NCBI GenBank assembly: GCA_023393455.1
Contig: JAEWLJ010000016.1
Location: 1 to 64,000 of the forward strand
Reading direction: 5' to 3'
Length of the DNA: 64,000 nucleotides
From: Methanobacteriota archaeon
GTDB lineage: Archaea; Halobacteriota; Methanomicrobia; Methanomicrobiales; Methanoculleaceae
The notes under the pieces were generated by a model. It did not search any database. It was given only the letters and a program-made list of their open reading frames with translations, and was not told the origin of the DNA. A program made the translations under genes and the position numbers. Shown in pieces: positions 32,388 through 40,987 of the stretch; the stretch's first letter is position 1, and every line of letters begins with the position of its first letter.

Positions 32388-33506
32388 ACGACCGATACCT
32401 ACAACCTGACAGTCATCATCCCGACCTTCAACGAGGAGGAGAACATCGCCGCGATCATCGGAGCGGTCAACGAAGTCTTCCGGCAAAGCAGCATCCGCGG
32501 CGAGGTTCTGGTGGTGGACGACGACTCGAAAGACCGGACGATCCCGATCGTCCAGGAGATCGCCGACCGGTGCGACAACGTGCGCCTGGTCGTGCGGAGA
32601 GACGATCACGGCCTCTCCCAGTCGGTCGTCGAGGGATTCCGGTCGGCGCGCTCGGATATCCTGCAGATCATCGACGCCGACTTCTCGCACCCGCCGGACC
32701 TCATCCCCCGGTTCTACGAGGCGATACGGGGCGGAGCGGATATCGTCATCGGGAGCAGGTACATGAAGGGCGGAGACATCGAGGCGTGGCCGCTCAAGCG
32801 GAGGATCATATCGCTTGGGGCCACCGCGTTCGGGCGCGTGCTCTTCCCGGAGGTCACCGATCCCGTGAGCGGGTTCTTTGCCGTGCGGCGCGAGGTCGTC
32901 GACGGCGCCCCGCTTGCCCCTCGGGGCTACAAGATCCTGATGGAGGTTCTCGGCAAAGGACGGTGGGACTCGTTCGTCGAGATCCCGTTTGTGTTTAAAG
33001 ACCGCGAGGAGGGGGAGAGCAAACTCCAGGTCGGCACGATGATCGACTACCTCCGGCAGTGCGGCGGTATCGCCTGGTTTGCGGTCGCCCACCGGACAGG
33101 ATCGGTCTGGAACGAGTGGACAAAGGTCGTCCGGTTCGGGCTCGTCGGGCTCTCCGGCATCCTCGTCAACATGGGACTCCTCTACGCCCTGACCGAGGTT
33201 GCCGGCCTCTACTACCTCGTCTCTGCCGCAATCGCGATCGAACTCTCCATCGTGAACAACTTCGTCTGGAACGACGTCTGGACGTTCAAATCCGCGCGGA
33301 ACCTCAGGTTCGGGCGAAGAATCCAGCGCATTCTATCGTTCCAGGCGGTTTCGATGGGGGGGCTCATCATCAATATGGGGGTTCTCTATATCCTTGCGGA
33401 TATTGCCGGCGTCTACTACCTCGCCGCGAACCTTGCAGGGATATTCGTCGCGTTTGCCTGGAACTATATGGTGAACCGGCGCTACACGTGGACAGAAGCA
33501 TACTGA
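32388..33506 (+). CDS. GT2 polyprenyl-phosphate sugar synthase fused to GtrA domain
   Basis: About 372 residues. The GT2 (DPM1-like) domain starts at YNLTVIIPTFNEEENI and has VVDDDSKD, DADFSHPP and the SRYMKGG region. Then four membrane helices of a GtrA domain (VVRFGLVGLSGILVNMGLLY and its repeat FQAVSMGGLIINMGVLYILA) follow. It would make and flip dolichyl-phosphate hexose. No ATG, GTG or TTG exists in frame before residue 41. ACG at 32388 lies seven bases after GGGGG and gives TDTYNLTVIIPTF, so an ACG start (or mutated ATG) is proposed. ATT 32382 is another option. Confidence 0.75.
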   Translation, partial: TTDTYNLTVIIPTFNEEENIAAIIGAVNEVFRQSSIRGEVLVVDDDSKDRTIPIVQEIADRCDNVRLVVRRDDHGLSQSVVEGFRSARSDILQIIDADFSHPPDLIPRFYEAIRGGADIVIGSRYMKGGDIEAWPLKRRIISLGATAFGRVLFPEVTDPVSGFFAVRREVVDGAPLAPRGYKILMEVLGKGRWDSFVEIPFVFKDREEGESKLQVGTMIDYLRQCGGIAWFAVAHRTGSVWNEWTKVVRFGLVGLSGILVNMGLLYALTEVAGLYYLVSAAIAIELSIVNNFVWNDVWTFKSARNLRFGRRIQRILSFQAVSMGGLIINMGVLYILADIAGVYYLAANLAGIFVAFAWNYMVNRRYTWTEAY

Positions 33507-33560
33507 GGCGGGTGCCCGCCGCTTGAACAAAAAACGGGTTAAGGTCGACGGCGGCTCTGG

Positions 33561-34727
33561 TCACCCCGAGTACGCCCGGATAACTCCCCGGTAGACATCC
33601 ACCGCTCGCTCGAGTTGCTCCACGCGAACCCGCTCGTCCACCGCATGCAGCGTCGGGATCTCGCCCGGCCCATACTCCAGAACATCGAACCCCTTATCGC
33701 GGAGGTACTTCGCGTCGCTTGCCGCCCACTGGAGAAAGGGGGCTGCCATCCCGTAGACCCGCTCCACTTCGCGACAGACCGTCCGAACAATCCGGGCGTC
33801 CGGGGACGTCAGGGTCGGTTCAGCCACGTCCGTCTCGCGTATCACGGCGTCTGGCGCATGCTCGGCGATGCCTTTCCGGAGTTCGTCGAGTGAGCAGCCC
33901 CACGGCACCCGGAGGTCGAGCTCCATCCGGCACTGCTCCGCCACGATGTTCGCCTTCTCGCCGCCCTCGATGCGACCGGGGTTGAACATCACCCGGGTCA
34001 GGACGTCTTCTCCTCCCTCGATCCCGAAGACCTCGGAAAATACCCGGGCCCCCTCCTTGATAAGCGGCTGCAGGTCTTCGCCGACAGGGAACGGGTGGGC
34101 ATGCACCTCCTGCAGATACCCGATCAGGTCAAACGCCGCCATGACGGCGCTCTTCCCGACCAGGGGATAGAGGGAACTATGGCCGGGCCTGCCGTGGAAG
34201 GAGAGATCGATCCGGTAGAGCCCTTTCTGGCCGATCGCAGGGCTGGTCTCCGGCGTCGGTTCGGCGATCAGGCATTCTCGGGGCCCGAGCAGATCCTGCG
34301 CGAGCAGCGACCGGATCCCGTACTCCCCGCCGGTCTCCTCGTCACAGACGAAGGCGAACTGGACATCCGGCTCCACCCCGCTATCGAGGATCTCTCGATA
34401 GGCGGTCAGAAGGGCAGCACACCCGCCCTTCATGTCGGTGGCGCCTCTCCCCCAGACGTAGCCGTCGGCGATCTCGCCGCTCCAGGGGTCGTGCGTCCAG
34501 TCGTCGGGGATGGCGGGGACGACATCGACGTGACCGCAGAGGAGGAGCCGGGAACCGGCCCCGGTCGTGACCAGGTTCTCCCGGCCGCCGGGATGCGGGA
34601 CAATACAACTCTTCACCCCGAGTGAGTCGAGGTACTCCTCGATGAACGCGACGAGGTCCGCCGTGCTCCCCGGGGGGTTCTCGCTCCGTATCCGGACGAG
34701 CGATGAGGTGAGGCGGGCGACGTCCAT
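33561..34727 (-). CDS. M20-family metallopeptidase (ArgE/DapE type)
   Basis: 388 residues. Metal ligands are LLCGHVDVVP (His/Asp, about 75), GRGATDMKGG (Asp, about 105), FAFVCDEETGGEYG (Glu pair, about 140) and a C-terminal HAVDERV (His, about 360). Family members deacylate N-acyl amino acids such as acetylornithine or succinyl-diaminopimelate; the substrate cannot be read. DapA/DapB are at 40 kb, so a link to lysine is possible but unproven. ATG 34727 has AAGGAG at a good spacing. It is ten bases downstream of the preceding gene. Confidence 0.87.
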   Translation of the reverse strand: MDVARLTSSLVRIRSENPPGSTADLVAFIEEYLDSLGVKSCIVPHPGGRENLVTTGAGSRLLLCGHVDVVPAIPDDWTHDPWSGEIADGYVWGRGATDMKGGCAALLTAYREILDSGVEPDVQFAFVCDEETGGEYGIRSLLAQDLLGPRECLIAEPTPETSPAIGQKGLYRIDLSFHGRPGHSSLYPLVGKSAVMAAFDLIGYLQEVHAHPFPVGEDLQPLIKEGARVFSEVFGIEGGEDVLTRVMFNPGRIEGGEKANIVAEQCRMELDLRVPWGCSLDELRKGIAEHAPDAVIRETDVAEPTLTSPDARIVRTVCREVERVYGMAAPFLQWAASDAKYLRDKGFDVLEYGPGEIPTLHAVDERVRVEQLERAVDVYRGVIRAYSG

Positions 34728-34737
34728 GCCTGTCTCC

Positions 34738-35247
34738 TTATGCGGATCGGGTTCTCGCGTATTCGTCGAAGAGCCGGGCAAGCGACGAGGTCATATAGAG
34801 TTGTTTGATGAATTTCGGGTCAAAGAATTCATCGATGAACGTTGAGAGATACTCGGCCGGGAACGCCGACTTCTGGTCGGGGTCGAGCACGATGCGGAAA
34901 CTCCGGTATTGGGCAGGGTCGTCGCTGTCGTAGATGCCGGACCAGAGCAGCGGAAGTTCATCGAACTTCTCCGGGTGCTCGGCCTTGAGCCAGTTGACGA
35001 AGTCGGGGAAGAGTGCCCGCTCGCCGACCTTCGCCTCATCGACGCGCCGCCGCAGGTACTCCATGCTCATGATGTTCCGGGGGGACATGGGGCTATACGA
35101 GAGGACGGTGAGGGTGTAGTCGATGTGGGAGAGGGCATCAATGAAGTAGAAGTATAAGACCGGGTGAAACTCGGAAGGGTTCTCCAGGATCAGCGATTTC
35201 CCGTAGAGTTTCTGTATCGTGCGGGTATACTCGTTCGCTTCCAGCAT
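34738..35247 (-). CDS. Conserved-looking hypothetical protein
   Basis: 169 residues, soluble, helix-rich, with aromatic patches (FHPVLYFYFIDALSHIDYTL; FPDFVNWLKAEHPEKFDEL). I do not recognise a family. It precedes the M20 peptidase by only ten bases and is probably co-transcribed. AGGAG lies close before the ATG. Codon use matches the window. Confidence 0.6.
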   Translation of the reverse strand: MLEANEYTRTIQKLYGKSLILENPSEFHPVLYFYFIDALSHIDYTLTVLSYSPMSPRNIMSMEYLRRRVDEAKVGERALFPDFVNWLKAEHPEKFDELPLLWSGIYDSDDPAQYRSFRIVLDPDQKSAFPAEYLSTFIDEFFDPKFIKQLYMTSSLARLFDEYARTRSA

Positions 35248-35469
35248 ACACTCCTATTGGGAAGGGTGGGACAAAAAGTACTCCTTCACCGCAGAGGTGG
35301 GGGCTGATGGTGAGGGAGGCATGAGGGTACCTGATGGGGGGGCAAGGGTCGCCGCCCGGGTTTGAGGGTGCCTGGAACCCCTGCCCGTTTCGGCGGATGT
35401 TACCAGAACCCCCGGATTCTCTCAAACTACGTTCGGCCCCGAAGAGGCACCCATCGCCTTCGAAAATTG

Positions 35470-36348
35470 CTACGTAAAGAACGGCTTCCGCCTGCCGACG
35501 GCTTCCCTGAATGCGTCTTCGAGTTCCTTGCCGTGTTTGCCCCGGATATCGACCAGGTTGTCGCTCCGCAGAAGGCAGGGCTTGAGTTTCCCGTCCGAGG
35601 TCACGCGCAGGCGGTTGCAGAATGCGCAGAACTCCGTGTTGTGGAGCGGGCGCACCACCTCGACCTCGGCGCCGTCGAGGCAGTACTTCTTTCGGTGGTG
35701 CATCCGGCGGGTGACGACCCGTGTTGCCCGCTCGTTCAAGTCCTGTTCGACGCTGTCCACATCCCCGTGGAACTTGCACTCGTTGAACTCCATCAGTTCG
35801 ATGACCTGCAGGATGAGATCGGGTTTGTTCCGGACGAACGCCATGAAGTCGTCCACCTCATCCTCGTTGATCCCCTCAAGGAGCACCATGTTCAGTTTGA
35901 CCGGGGTCAGTCCGACCTCGATCGCTGCGTCGATCCCTGCAAGGACATCCGCGAGGATGTCCTTCCCCGTGATGGCCCGGTACCGCTCGGGACGGAGGGT
36001 GTCGAGGCTCACGTTCACCCGGGCAAGCCCGGCCTCTTTGAGTTCCGCGGCCATCTCCGCGAGAAGCGTCCCGTTCGTCGTCAGGGACGACTCCACTCCC
36101 GGGGGCACCGAGCGGATGATATCGACGAGGTCACGGCGGAGCAGAGGCTCCCCGCCGGTGAACTTGATGCTTTTCACGCCGAACTGCACACCTACCCGCA
36201 TCAGTTCAGCGATGTCTTCGGCACTCATCTGCTCTTGTGGTTTCACCTCACCCTCGGCGTGGCAGTAGATGCACCGCAGGTTGCACCGGGGTGTCAGGCT
36301 GATCCGGAGATTGCTCACGGTTCGGTTATAGGGATCCTTCAGCACCAT
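35470..36348 (-). CDS. moaA: GTP 3',8-cyclase MoaA
   Basis: 292 residues. The radical-SAM cluster motif is RCNLRCIYCHAEGE (about 21) and the second cluster set is CAFCNRLRVTSDGKLKPC (about 240-257). KFTGGEPLLRRD and TNGTLL also fit. It begins molybdopterin synthesis, needed for formylmethanofuran dehydrogenase in methanogens. The ATG lies inside the 3' end of rlmE (23-base overlap), so the two are co-expressed. Confidence 0.94.
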   Translation of the reverse strand: MVLKDPYNRTVSNLRISLTPRCNLRCIYCHAEGEVKPQEQMSAEDIAELMRVGVQFGVKSIKFTGGEPLLRRDLVDIIRSVPPGVESSLTTNGTLLAEMAAELKEAGLARVNVSLDTLRPERYRAITGKDILADVLAGIDAAIEVGLTPVKLNMVLLEGINEDEVDDFMAFVRNKPDLILQVIELMEFNECKFHGDVDSVEQDLNERATRVVTRRMHHRKKYCLDGAEVEVVRPLHNTEFCAFCNRLRVTSDGKLKPCLLRSDNLVDIRGKHGKELEDAFREAVGRRKPFFT

Positions 36349-36937
36349 CACAGGTTCCTTTGAAGTTCTTTGCAATAATGTAGGTCTCGGCGCTCCCCTT
36401 TCGCGACGCCTTTGTTCTGTAACCCCGGACGGCGTAGAAATGCTTTCTCGCCTCGGCAATCAGTTCTCCGAAGAGTTCCCCCTGGAACGACTTGATCACC
36501 ATATTGCCGCCGGGTTTCAGGATCGTACAGGCAAATGCCAGTGCGTCCTCGCCAAGCCCGATTGCACGGGCCTGGTCGTAACTCTTCTGGCCTGAGAGTT
36601 TCGGTGAGGCATCGGAGACCACGACGCTGATGACACCGCCGGCCTCCTCCCGGATACGCTCCTGGACGAGAGGGTCGGTGAAGTCCCCGACGATGGTGGT
36701 GACGCCTTCCATGGGCGCGATCGGATTGAGATCCACGCCGATAACCCTGCCGTCGGTCAGGTCGCGAAGCACCTGCAGCCAGCTGCCCGGCGCCGCTCCG
36801 AGGTCGACGATGTTGTCTCCGGGCCTGATAATGCTGTTTCGCTGCTGGATCTCGAGCAGCTTGTAGGCTGCACGTGCCCGGTATCCCGCTTTCATCGCCT
36901 TTCGATAGACGCTGTCTTTAGTCCATTGAGAACCCAT
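36326..36937 (-). CDS. rlmE: 23S rRNA (uridine-2'-O)-methyltransferase RlmE/FtsJ
   Basis: 203 residues. FtsJ hallmarks are SRARAAYKLLEIQ (K about 26), the SAM loop VDLGAAPGSWLQVL (about 44), SVVVSDASPKLSGQ (D about 108), MVIKSFQGE (K) and SRKGSAETYIIAKNF (E), the K-D-K-E tetrad. It methylates U2552 of 23S rRNA. GGAGGG is upstream of the ATG. The 5' neighbour is pcn on the opposite strand. Confidence 0.95.
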   Translation of the reverse strand: MGSQWTKDSVYRKAMKAGYRARAAYKLLEIQQRNSIIRPGDNIVDLGAAPGSWLQVLRDLTDGRVIGVDLNPIAPMEGVTTIVGDFTDPLVQERIREEAGGVISVVVSDASPKLSGQKSYDQARAIGLGEDALAFACTILKPGGNMVIKSFQGELFGELIAEARKHFYAVRGYRTKASRKGSAETYIIAKNFKGTCDGAEGSL

Positions 36938-37143
36938 TGGGAGCTACCCTCCACCTGAGGTCGACGGATGGCTGCCACACCGCCGGCACAATCAAGAAGA
37001 TTATGTATAGTATTCGATGCTGTTAAACATCAATGATACGGTTCCGGAGTACGGGCGATCGGTCCCTGCCGCGACTGCTTCCGCGACCTGCAGCATGAGT
37101 CATCTGCCGATTTCGATCGTAAAGCACTATAATGAACAGGGTG

Positions 37144-37152
37144 ATTATATAC
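37144..37152 (+). promoter_or_regulatory. TATA box of pcn-priL
   Basis: ATTATATAC lies about 30-38 bases before the pcn ATG. The short leader includes AAGGGG (37171-37176) six bases before the start codon, acting as a ribosome site. Confidence 0.65.
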
Positions 37153-37181
37153 TTTCAACGAGAGTTTAATAAGGGGTCACA

Positions 37182-37925
37182 ATGTTAAAGGCAACGATTG
37201 ACGCAGAAATATTTCGGGAATCCGTCGACGCGATCGCCGCACTGGTGACGGAATGCCGCCTGCACACGGCCGAGGATCATATCCGGACACGCTCCGTCGA
37301 TACCGCAAACGTGGCCATGGTCTCCCTGGAGCTCCAGAGCACGGCGTTCAACTCTTTCCTGGCGACGACCGGGGAGTTGGGTCTGGATATCGCAAAGATG
37401 AAGAACATCATGGGGATGATGGGGAAGGGCGACGCGCTGACCCTGAACCTGCTTGACGAAGAGCGGAAACTGGAACTGAGTTTCGGCGGCTACCGCTACT
37501 CGATCTCGCTCCTCGACGTCAACACCATCCGGAAAGACCCGAATCCTCCGGGAATCGACCTCCCCGGCAAGGCGGTCATATCGGGAGATGCGCTGAACAG
37601 CGCCATCAAAGCCGCTGCCGTCATCTCTGATAAGATCGCGCTCGGGATCGACCCCGATGCCATGACCTTCTACATGGAGGCGGAGGGAGACACCGACCAC
37701 ATCAAACTCGCGCTCGGTGAGGACGAACTCGTCGCCTTGAACCCGGTGCAGGCCCGCTCCCTCTTCTCGATCGATTATTTGAAGGATATGGGTCGGGTCA
37801 TGGCGCGCGCGGACGAGGTGGAGGTCTACCTCGGCATCGATCACCCGGTAAGGTTTGTCTTTGACATTGCGGACGGCAAAGGCCGCGTCGAGTACCTCCT
37901 TGCTCCTCGGATCGAGGCCGATTGA
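37182..37925 (+). CDS. pcn: DNA sliding clamp PCNA
   Basis: 247 residues. Two-domain clamp with the archaeal N terminus MLKATIDAEIFRESVDAIAA, a DTANVAMVSLEL strand (about 40), the interdomain linker near 115-125 and C-terminal VRFVFDIADGKGRVEYLLAPRIE. Three copies encircle DNA and hold polymerases, ligase and FEN1. The stop overlaps the priL start (TGATG), coupling the clamp and primase. Confidence 0.97.
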   Translation: MLKATIDAEIFRESVDAIAALVTECRLHTAEDHIRTRSVDTANVAMVSLELQSTAFNSFLATTGELGLDIAKMKNIMGMMGKGDALTLNLLDEERKLELSFGGYRYSISLLDVNTIRKDPNPPGIDLPGKAVISGDALNSAIKAAAVISDKIALGIDPDAMTFYMEAEGDTDHIKLALGEDELVALNPVQARSLFSIDYLKDMGRVMARADEVEVYLGIDHPVRFVFDIADGKGRVEYLLAPRIEAD

Positions 37926-38929
37926 TGGATATTGTACTCGACCGCAAAGAACTCATCAAATACCCCTTTTTGAAAGAATCGCAGCAGCTGGCCCGCCGGC
38001 ACGTTGAGTCGCTCGAAGAGTTCCTGGAGAGCAGCCCGGGCGCTGCGGCGCTCGATCGGGCGAAAGAACGGGTCGTTGCCGCACTCACGTTCAAAAAGGA
38101 GTTCGGGGACGAAGAGGCGCGGAACCTCAAGCCCGAGCTCGAGATCGCGAGTTACGCGCTTGCCCGGATGCTCGTCTCCTGTACCGGCGACCGATCGCTC
38201 ATCGACCGCCTTGCCCGCTACGAGGCCGAACGTGCGTCATTCTTCCTCGCGGCCGAAGAGCCGGAGATACGGCGGTTCGTTGCCTGGAGCGTCGGCATCG
38301 ATACCGGAGCGGTTGCATTGCCGGTCACCCGGTACGTCGAACTGGTCCCTCACCTGCGCGACAAGCGGTGGCGGCTCGTCAACAGGGACGTCCGAGCGGG
38401 GGGTGTAAACCTTGAGCCGGGTGAGATAGATGAACTCATCCGGGAACGGATCCGGGCGATCATCGCCGACCAGCTGCCGCTCCGTGTTCCGGGGGGGATC
38501 TGCGAGCGCCTTCAGCCGATCACGAGCGAGATTGCCGCGATGCTGCAGCAACAGGCCCTCGAGCAGTTCGGCGAGGTCCGTGAGGAGGCGTTCCCGCCCT
38601 GTATCGGTGCGCTCATCCAGGCGATCACCGCGGGAACGAACCTGACGCACATGGGCCGGTTTGCCATCACGTCGTTTCTCCATACCATCGGGATGAACAT
38701 CGCGCAGATAGCGGACGTCTTCGCACGGGCTCCGGACTTCGACCCGGACATGACGATGTACCAGGTGGAGCACATCTCCGGCCGGGGTGGCACCGAGTAT
38801 ACTCCGCCGTCGTGCGCCACCATGCGCACGTTCGGGCTCTGCACCAATCGTGACAAGGACTGCGAGCGGGTCAACCACCCGCTGAGTTACTACCGGCTCA
38901 AGAAAAATATGAAGAAGAAGCAGAGTTAA
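37925..38929 (+). CDS. priL: DNA primase large subunit PriL
   Basis: 334 residues. The N-terminal helical part contains FLESSPGAAALDRAKERV. The C-terminal [4Fe-4S] domain has four spread Cys: AFPPCIGALIQ (about 224), TPPSCATMRTFGLC (two Cys, about 299 and 307) and KDCERVNHPLSYY (about 314). PriL assists the catalytic PriS subunit, which is not in the window. It is translationally coupled to pcn. Confidence 0.95.
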   Translation: MDIVLDRKELIKYPFLKESQQLARRHVESLEEFLESSPGAAALDRAKERVVAALTFKKEFGDEEARNLKPELEIASYALARMLVSCTGDRSLIDRLARYEAERASFFLAAEEPEIRRFVAWSVGIDTGAVALPVTRYVELVPHLRDKRWRLVNRDVRAGGVNLEPGEIDELIRERIRAIIADQLPLRVPGGICERLQPITSEIAAMLQQQALEQFGEVREEAFPPCIGALIQAITAGTNLTHMGRFAITSFLHTIGMNIAQIADVFARAPDFDPDMTMYQVEHISGRGGTEYTPPSCATMRTFGLCTNRDKDCERVNHPLSYYRLKKNMKKKQS

Positions 38930-39108
38930 GCGACTTTTTTATCGATCAGGTAGCCGGCGATACTGAGCGCGGCGATAAAGGCTATCAGTGCGATGATGTA
39001 TGCAAGCCCCTCCATCCCTACCATAACACCGGGCAGCATCACTAGCAGCATGACAAACAGTGCAAGACACCCGAATGCGGCCAGCACCTCAAGAACCCGT
39101 AGATTCAT
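38926..39108 (-). CDS. Small membrane protein
   Basis: 60 residues with two hydrophobic helices (about 9-31 and 36-53) and a short basic end (DKKVA). The ATG at 39108 sits about 27 bases from a TATA-like AGATATACC near 39133-39141, so a leaderless mRNA is likely. Its stop overlaps that of priL by 3-4 bases. The function is unknown. Confidence 0.65.
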   Translation of the reverse strand: MNLRVLEVLAAFGCLALFVMLLVMLPGVMVGMEGLAYIIALIAFIAALSIAGYLIDKKVA

Positions 39109-39349
39109 GTAAATAAGTGGGGTACGTGCAGGTATATCTCTATCCATACGGCGGGGGGCTGCCCGCATCCATATCCGGATCGACCGGCGATCCCGCTCGC
39201 CTGAAGAGGGGCGGGGTACCGGCCCTGCTTCGGTGTTACCGTTCATGGAGGCCGGGACGTGCTGCTGCCTCGGCTCGCGGAAGTCCGCGGCGATCTCCGT
39301 CCGGCCTGAGCGCAACCCATATATGGCTCCCAGATCGAGGAGTGAAGGT

Positions 39350-39901
39350 ATGATGCAGGAAGAGCGCGAAAAGGTTGCCGATCGCGTGGGAGAGGCCGTA
39401 GGGCTCCTTGTCGAGCGGATGGACGCCCGGCTCATCCCGGAGGTCGGGATGAACATCGTCTACGCCCTGCCCGATGCACGGAGCAAAGACGATGTGGCGG
39501 GAGTCCTCGGCCGGATCGTCAGGCTCGGCGAGGCGGTTCACCCCGTCGGGGAGATCGCGTTCGGGGCAAGCGACCATGTAGCCCGGATCGTCATCACGGC
39601 CATGCGTTTCGACCCGCGTATCCGGAGCGCTGCAAACATCCGCTTTTCGGAGACGATCCTCCCGGAACTTGACAACCTTCTCTTCGAGGTCTGCTCGTTC
39701 GATCGGGAGAACGAACCGCCGGGCGTGCAGACGATGGACTGGGGTGTCGCTTCCTGCTGCAGGGAGGGCGTACCCGACGTCATCTACGATCGGGGGGTCG
39801 TGGGGAAGGAGCCGATGATCCGGGTTCTCGGGGAAGACCCGGTCGCGGTCGCACAAAATATTCTTAAACTGTCGAATCGCATAATCTATGCACAATTGTA
39901 G
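39350..39901 (+). CDS. thiN: Stand-alone ThiN-domain protein (thiamine-phosphate synthase family)
   Basis: 183 residues. ThiN features are MNIVYALPDARSKDDVAGVLGR, PVGEIAFGASDHVARIVITA and IIYDRGVVGKEPMIRVLG, with VCSFDRENEPPGVQTMDWG between. ThiN joins HMP-PP and thiazole phosphate to form thiamine phosphate in archaea; in other archaea the domain is a regulator fused to a helix-turn-helix. Here it stands alone. A TATA-like CATATATGG lies at 39317-39325. Confidence 0.8.
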   Translation: MMQEEREKVADRVGEAVGLLVERMDARLIPEVGMNIVYALPDARSKDDVAGVLGRIVRLGEAVHPVGEIAFGASDHVARIVITAMRFDPRIRSAANIRFSETILPELDNLLFEVCSFDRENEPPGVQTMDWGVASCCREGVPDVIYDRGVVGKEPMIRVLGEDPVAVAQNILKLSNRIIYAQL

Positions 39902-39912
39902 GGTAGGTCCAC

Positions 39913-40101
39913 ATGGGAATAAAACCATCATATATCAAGAATCTCGGCGAAGAACTGATCGTCAAGCACCGCAGCAGATTCAGTGGAGACTTTGAAGAGA
40001 ATAAGCACGCGGTGGCCGAAGTTACCGTGATCGACAGCAAGACCGTTCGGAACCGGGTTGCTGGGTACATCTCAAGAAAGATAAATACCAGGAAGCGTTA
40101 A
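39913..40101 (+). CDS. rps17e: 30S ribosomal protein eS17
   Basis: 62 residues. It has the full archaeal eS17 pattern: MGIKPSYIKNLGEELIVKH, FSGDFEENKHAV and a basic C terminus. It is a small-subunit protein absent from bacteria. The gene is 11 bases after thiN and 10 bases before dapA, so it lies inside a biosynthetic cluster. Confidence 0.95.
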   Translation: MGIKPSYIKNLGEELIVKHRSRFSGDFEENKHAVAEVTVIDSKTVRNRVAGYISRKINTRKR

Positions 40102-40111
40102 ATCAAACAGT

Positions 40112-40987
40112 ATGTTTGAGGGAATCCTTCCGGCAATCATCACCCCTTTTTACCGGGACTCGAGGGCGGGTCTCGATATTGAAGGATTGCAGTCCAACAT
40201 AGCATCACTCCTTCAGCGCGGAGTTCACGGCATCGTGCCCTGCGGGTCGACCGGCGAGTCCGCGACGCTCACGTTCGAGGAGCACGAGCAGGTGATCGGC
40301 AAGACCGTTGAGGTCGTCAACGGGCGGGTGCCGGTGCTTGCCGGGACGGGATCGAACAACACAGAGGAGGCCGTCCGCCTGACCCGGTCGGCGAAGGACG
40401 TGGGTGCGGACGGTGCGCTCGTCATCAGCCCGTACTACAACAAGCCGAACCGCTCCGGGCTCGTCAAGCACTTCACGAAACTGGCCGAACTTGATATCCC
40501 CATCGTCCTCTACAACGTTCCCGGCCGGACGGCGCAGAATCTTCTGCCCGACCTGGTGGCCGAGCTCGCCAAGCATCCGAACATCGTCGGGATCAAGGAG
40601 GCCAGCGGGGACATCACCCAGATCTCCCGTATCATCGAGGAGACGCGGGACGAGGAGTTCAGCGTGATCTCCGGAGACGACGCAATGACCCTCCCCGCCC
40701 TCGCCTTAGGGGGTGCTGGCGTCATATCCGTGACAGCAAACGTTGATCCCGCTCGAATGGTGGGGATGTACGAGGCTTACCGGGCCGGAGACCTTGCCCG
40801 CGCGCGCACTCTGCACTATGAACTTGCTCCGCTCATGCGGGCGATGTTCATCGACACGAACCCCATCCCCGTGAAGAAGGCGGTGGGGCTCATCGGGATG
40901 GCTGCGGGTCCGGTCAGGCTGCCACTCGACGAACTCGACGAAACAAAGACGGAATACCTGAGAAAGGTGCTGGTAAACCATGGTTAA
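40112..40987 (+). CDS. dapA: 4-hydroxy-tetrahydrodipicolinate synthase
   Basis: 291 residues, TIM barrel. Landmarks are VPCGSTGESATL (about 44), VISPYYNKPNRSG (about 104), LYNVPGRTAQN (catalytic Tyr about 132) and GIKEASGDITQ (Schiff-base Lys about 160). It condenses aspartate semialdehyde and pyruvate for lysine synthesis. Its last eight bases overlap dapB. Confidence 0.96.
   Translation: MFEGILPAIITPFYRDSRAGLDIEGLQSNIASLLQRGVHGIVPCGSTGESATLTFEEHEQVIGKTVEVVNGRVPVLAGTGSNNTEEAVRLTRSAKDVGADGALVISPYYNKPNRSGLVKHFTKLAELDIPIVLYNVPGRTAQNLLPDLVAELAKHPNIVGIKEASGDITQISRIIEETRDEEFSVISGDDAMTLPALALGGAGVISVTANVDPARMVGMYEAYRAGDLARARTLHYELAPLMRAMFIDTNPIPVKKAVGLIGMAAGPVRLPLDELDETKTEYLRKVLVNHG

Noticed and set aside
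35470..35490. MoaA missing the C-terminal Gly-Gly
   Set aside because: The C terminus ends KPFFT; I could not establish whether archaeal MoaA normally ends in GG, so it is not flagged as a defect.
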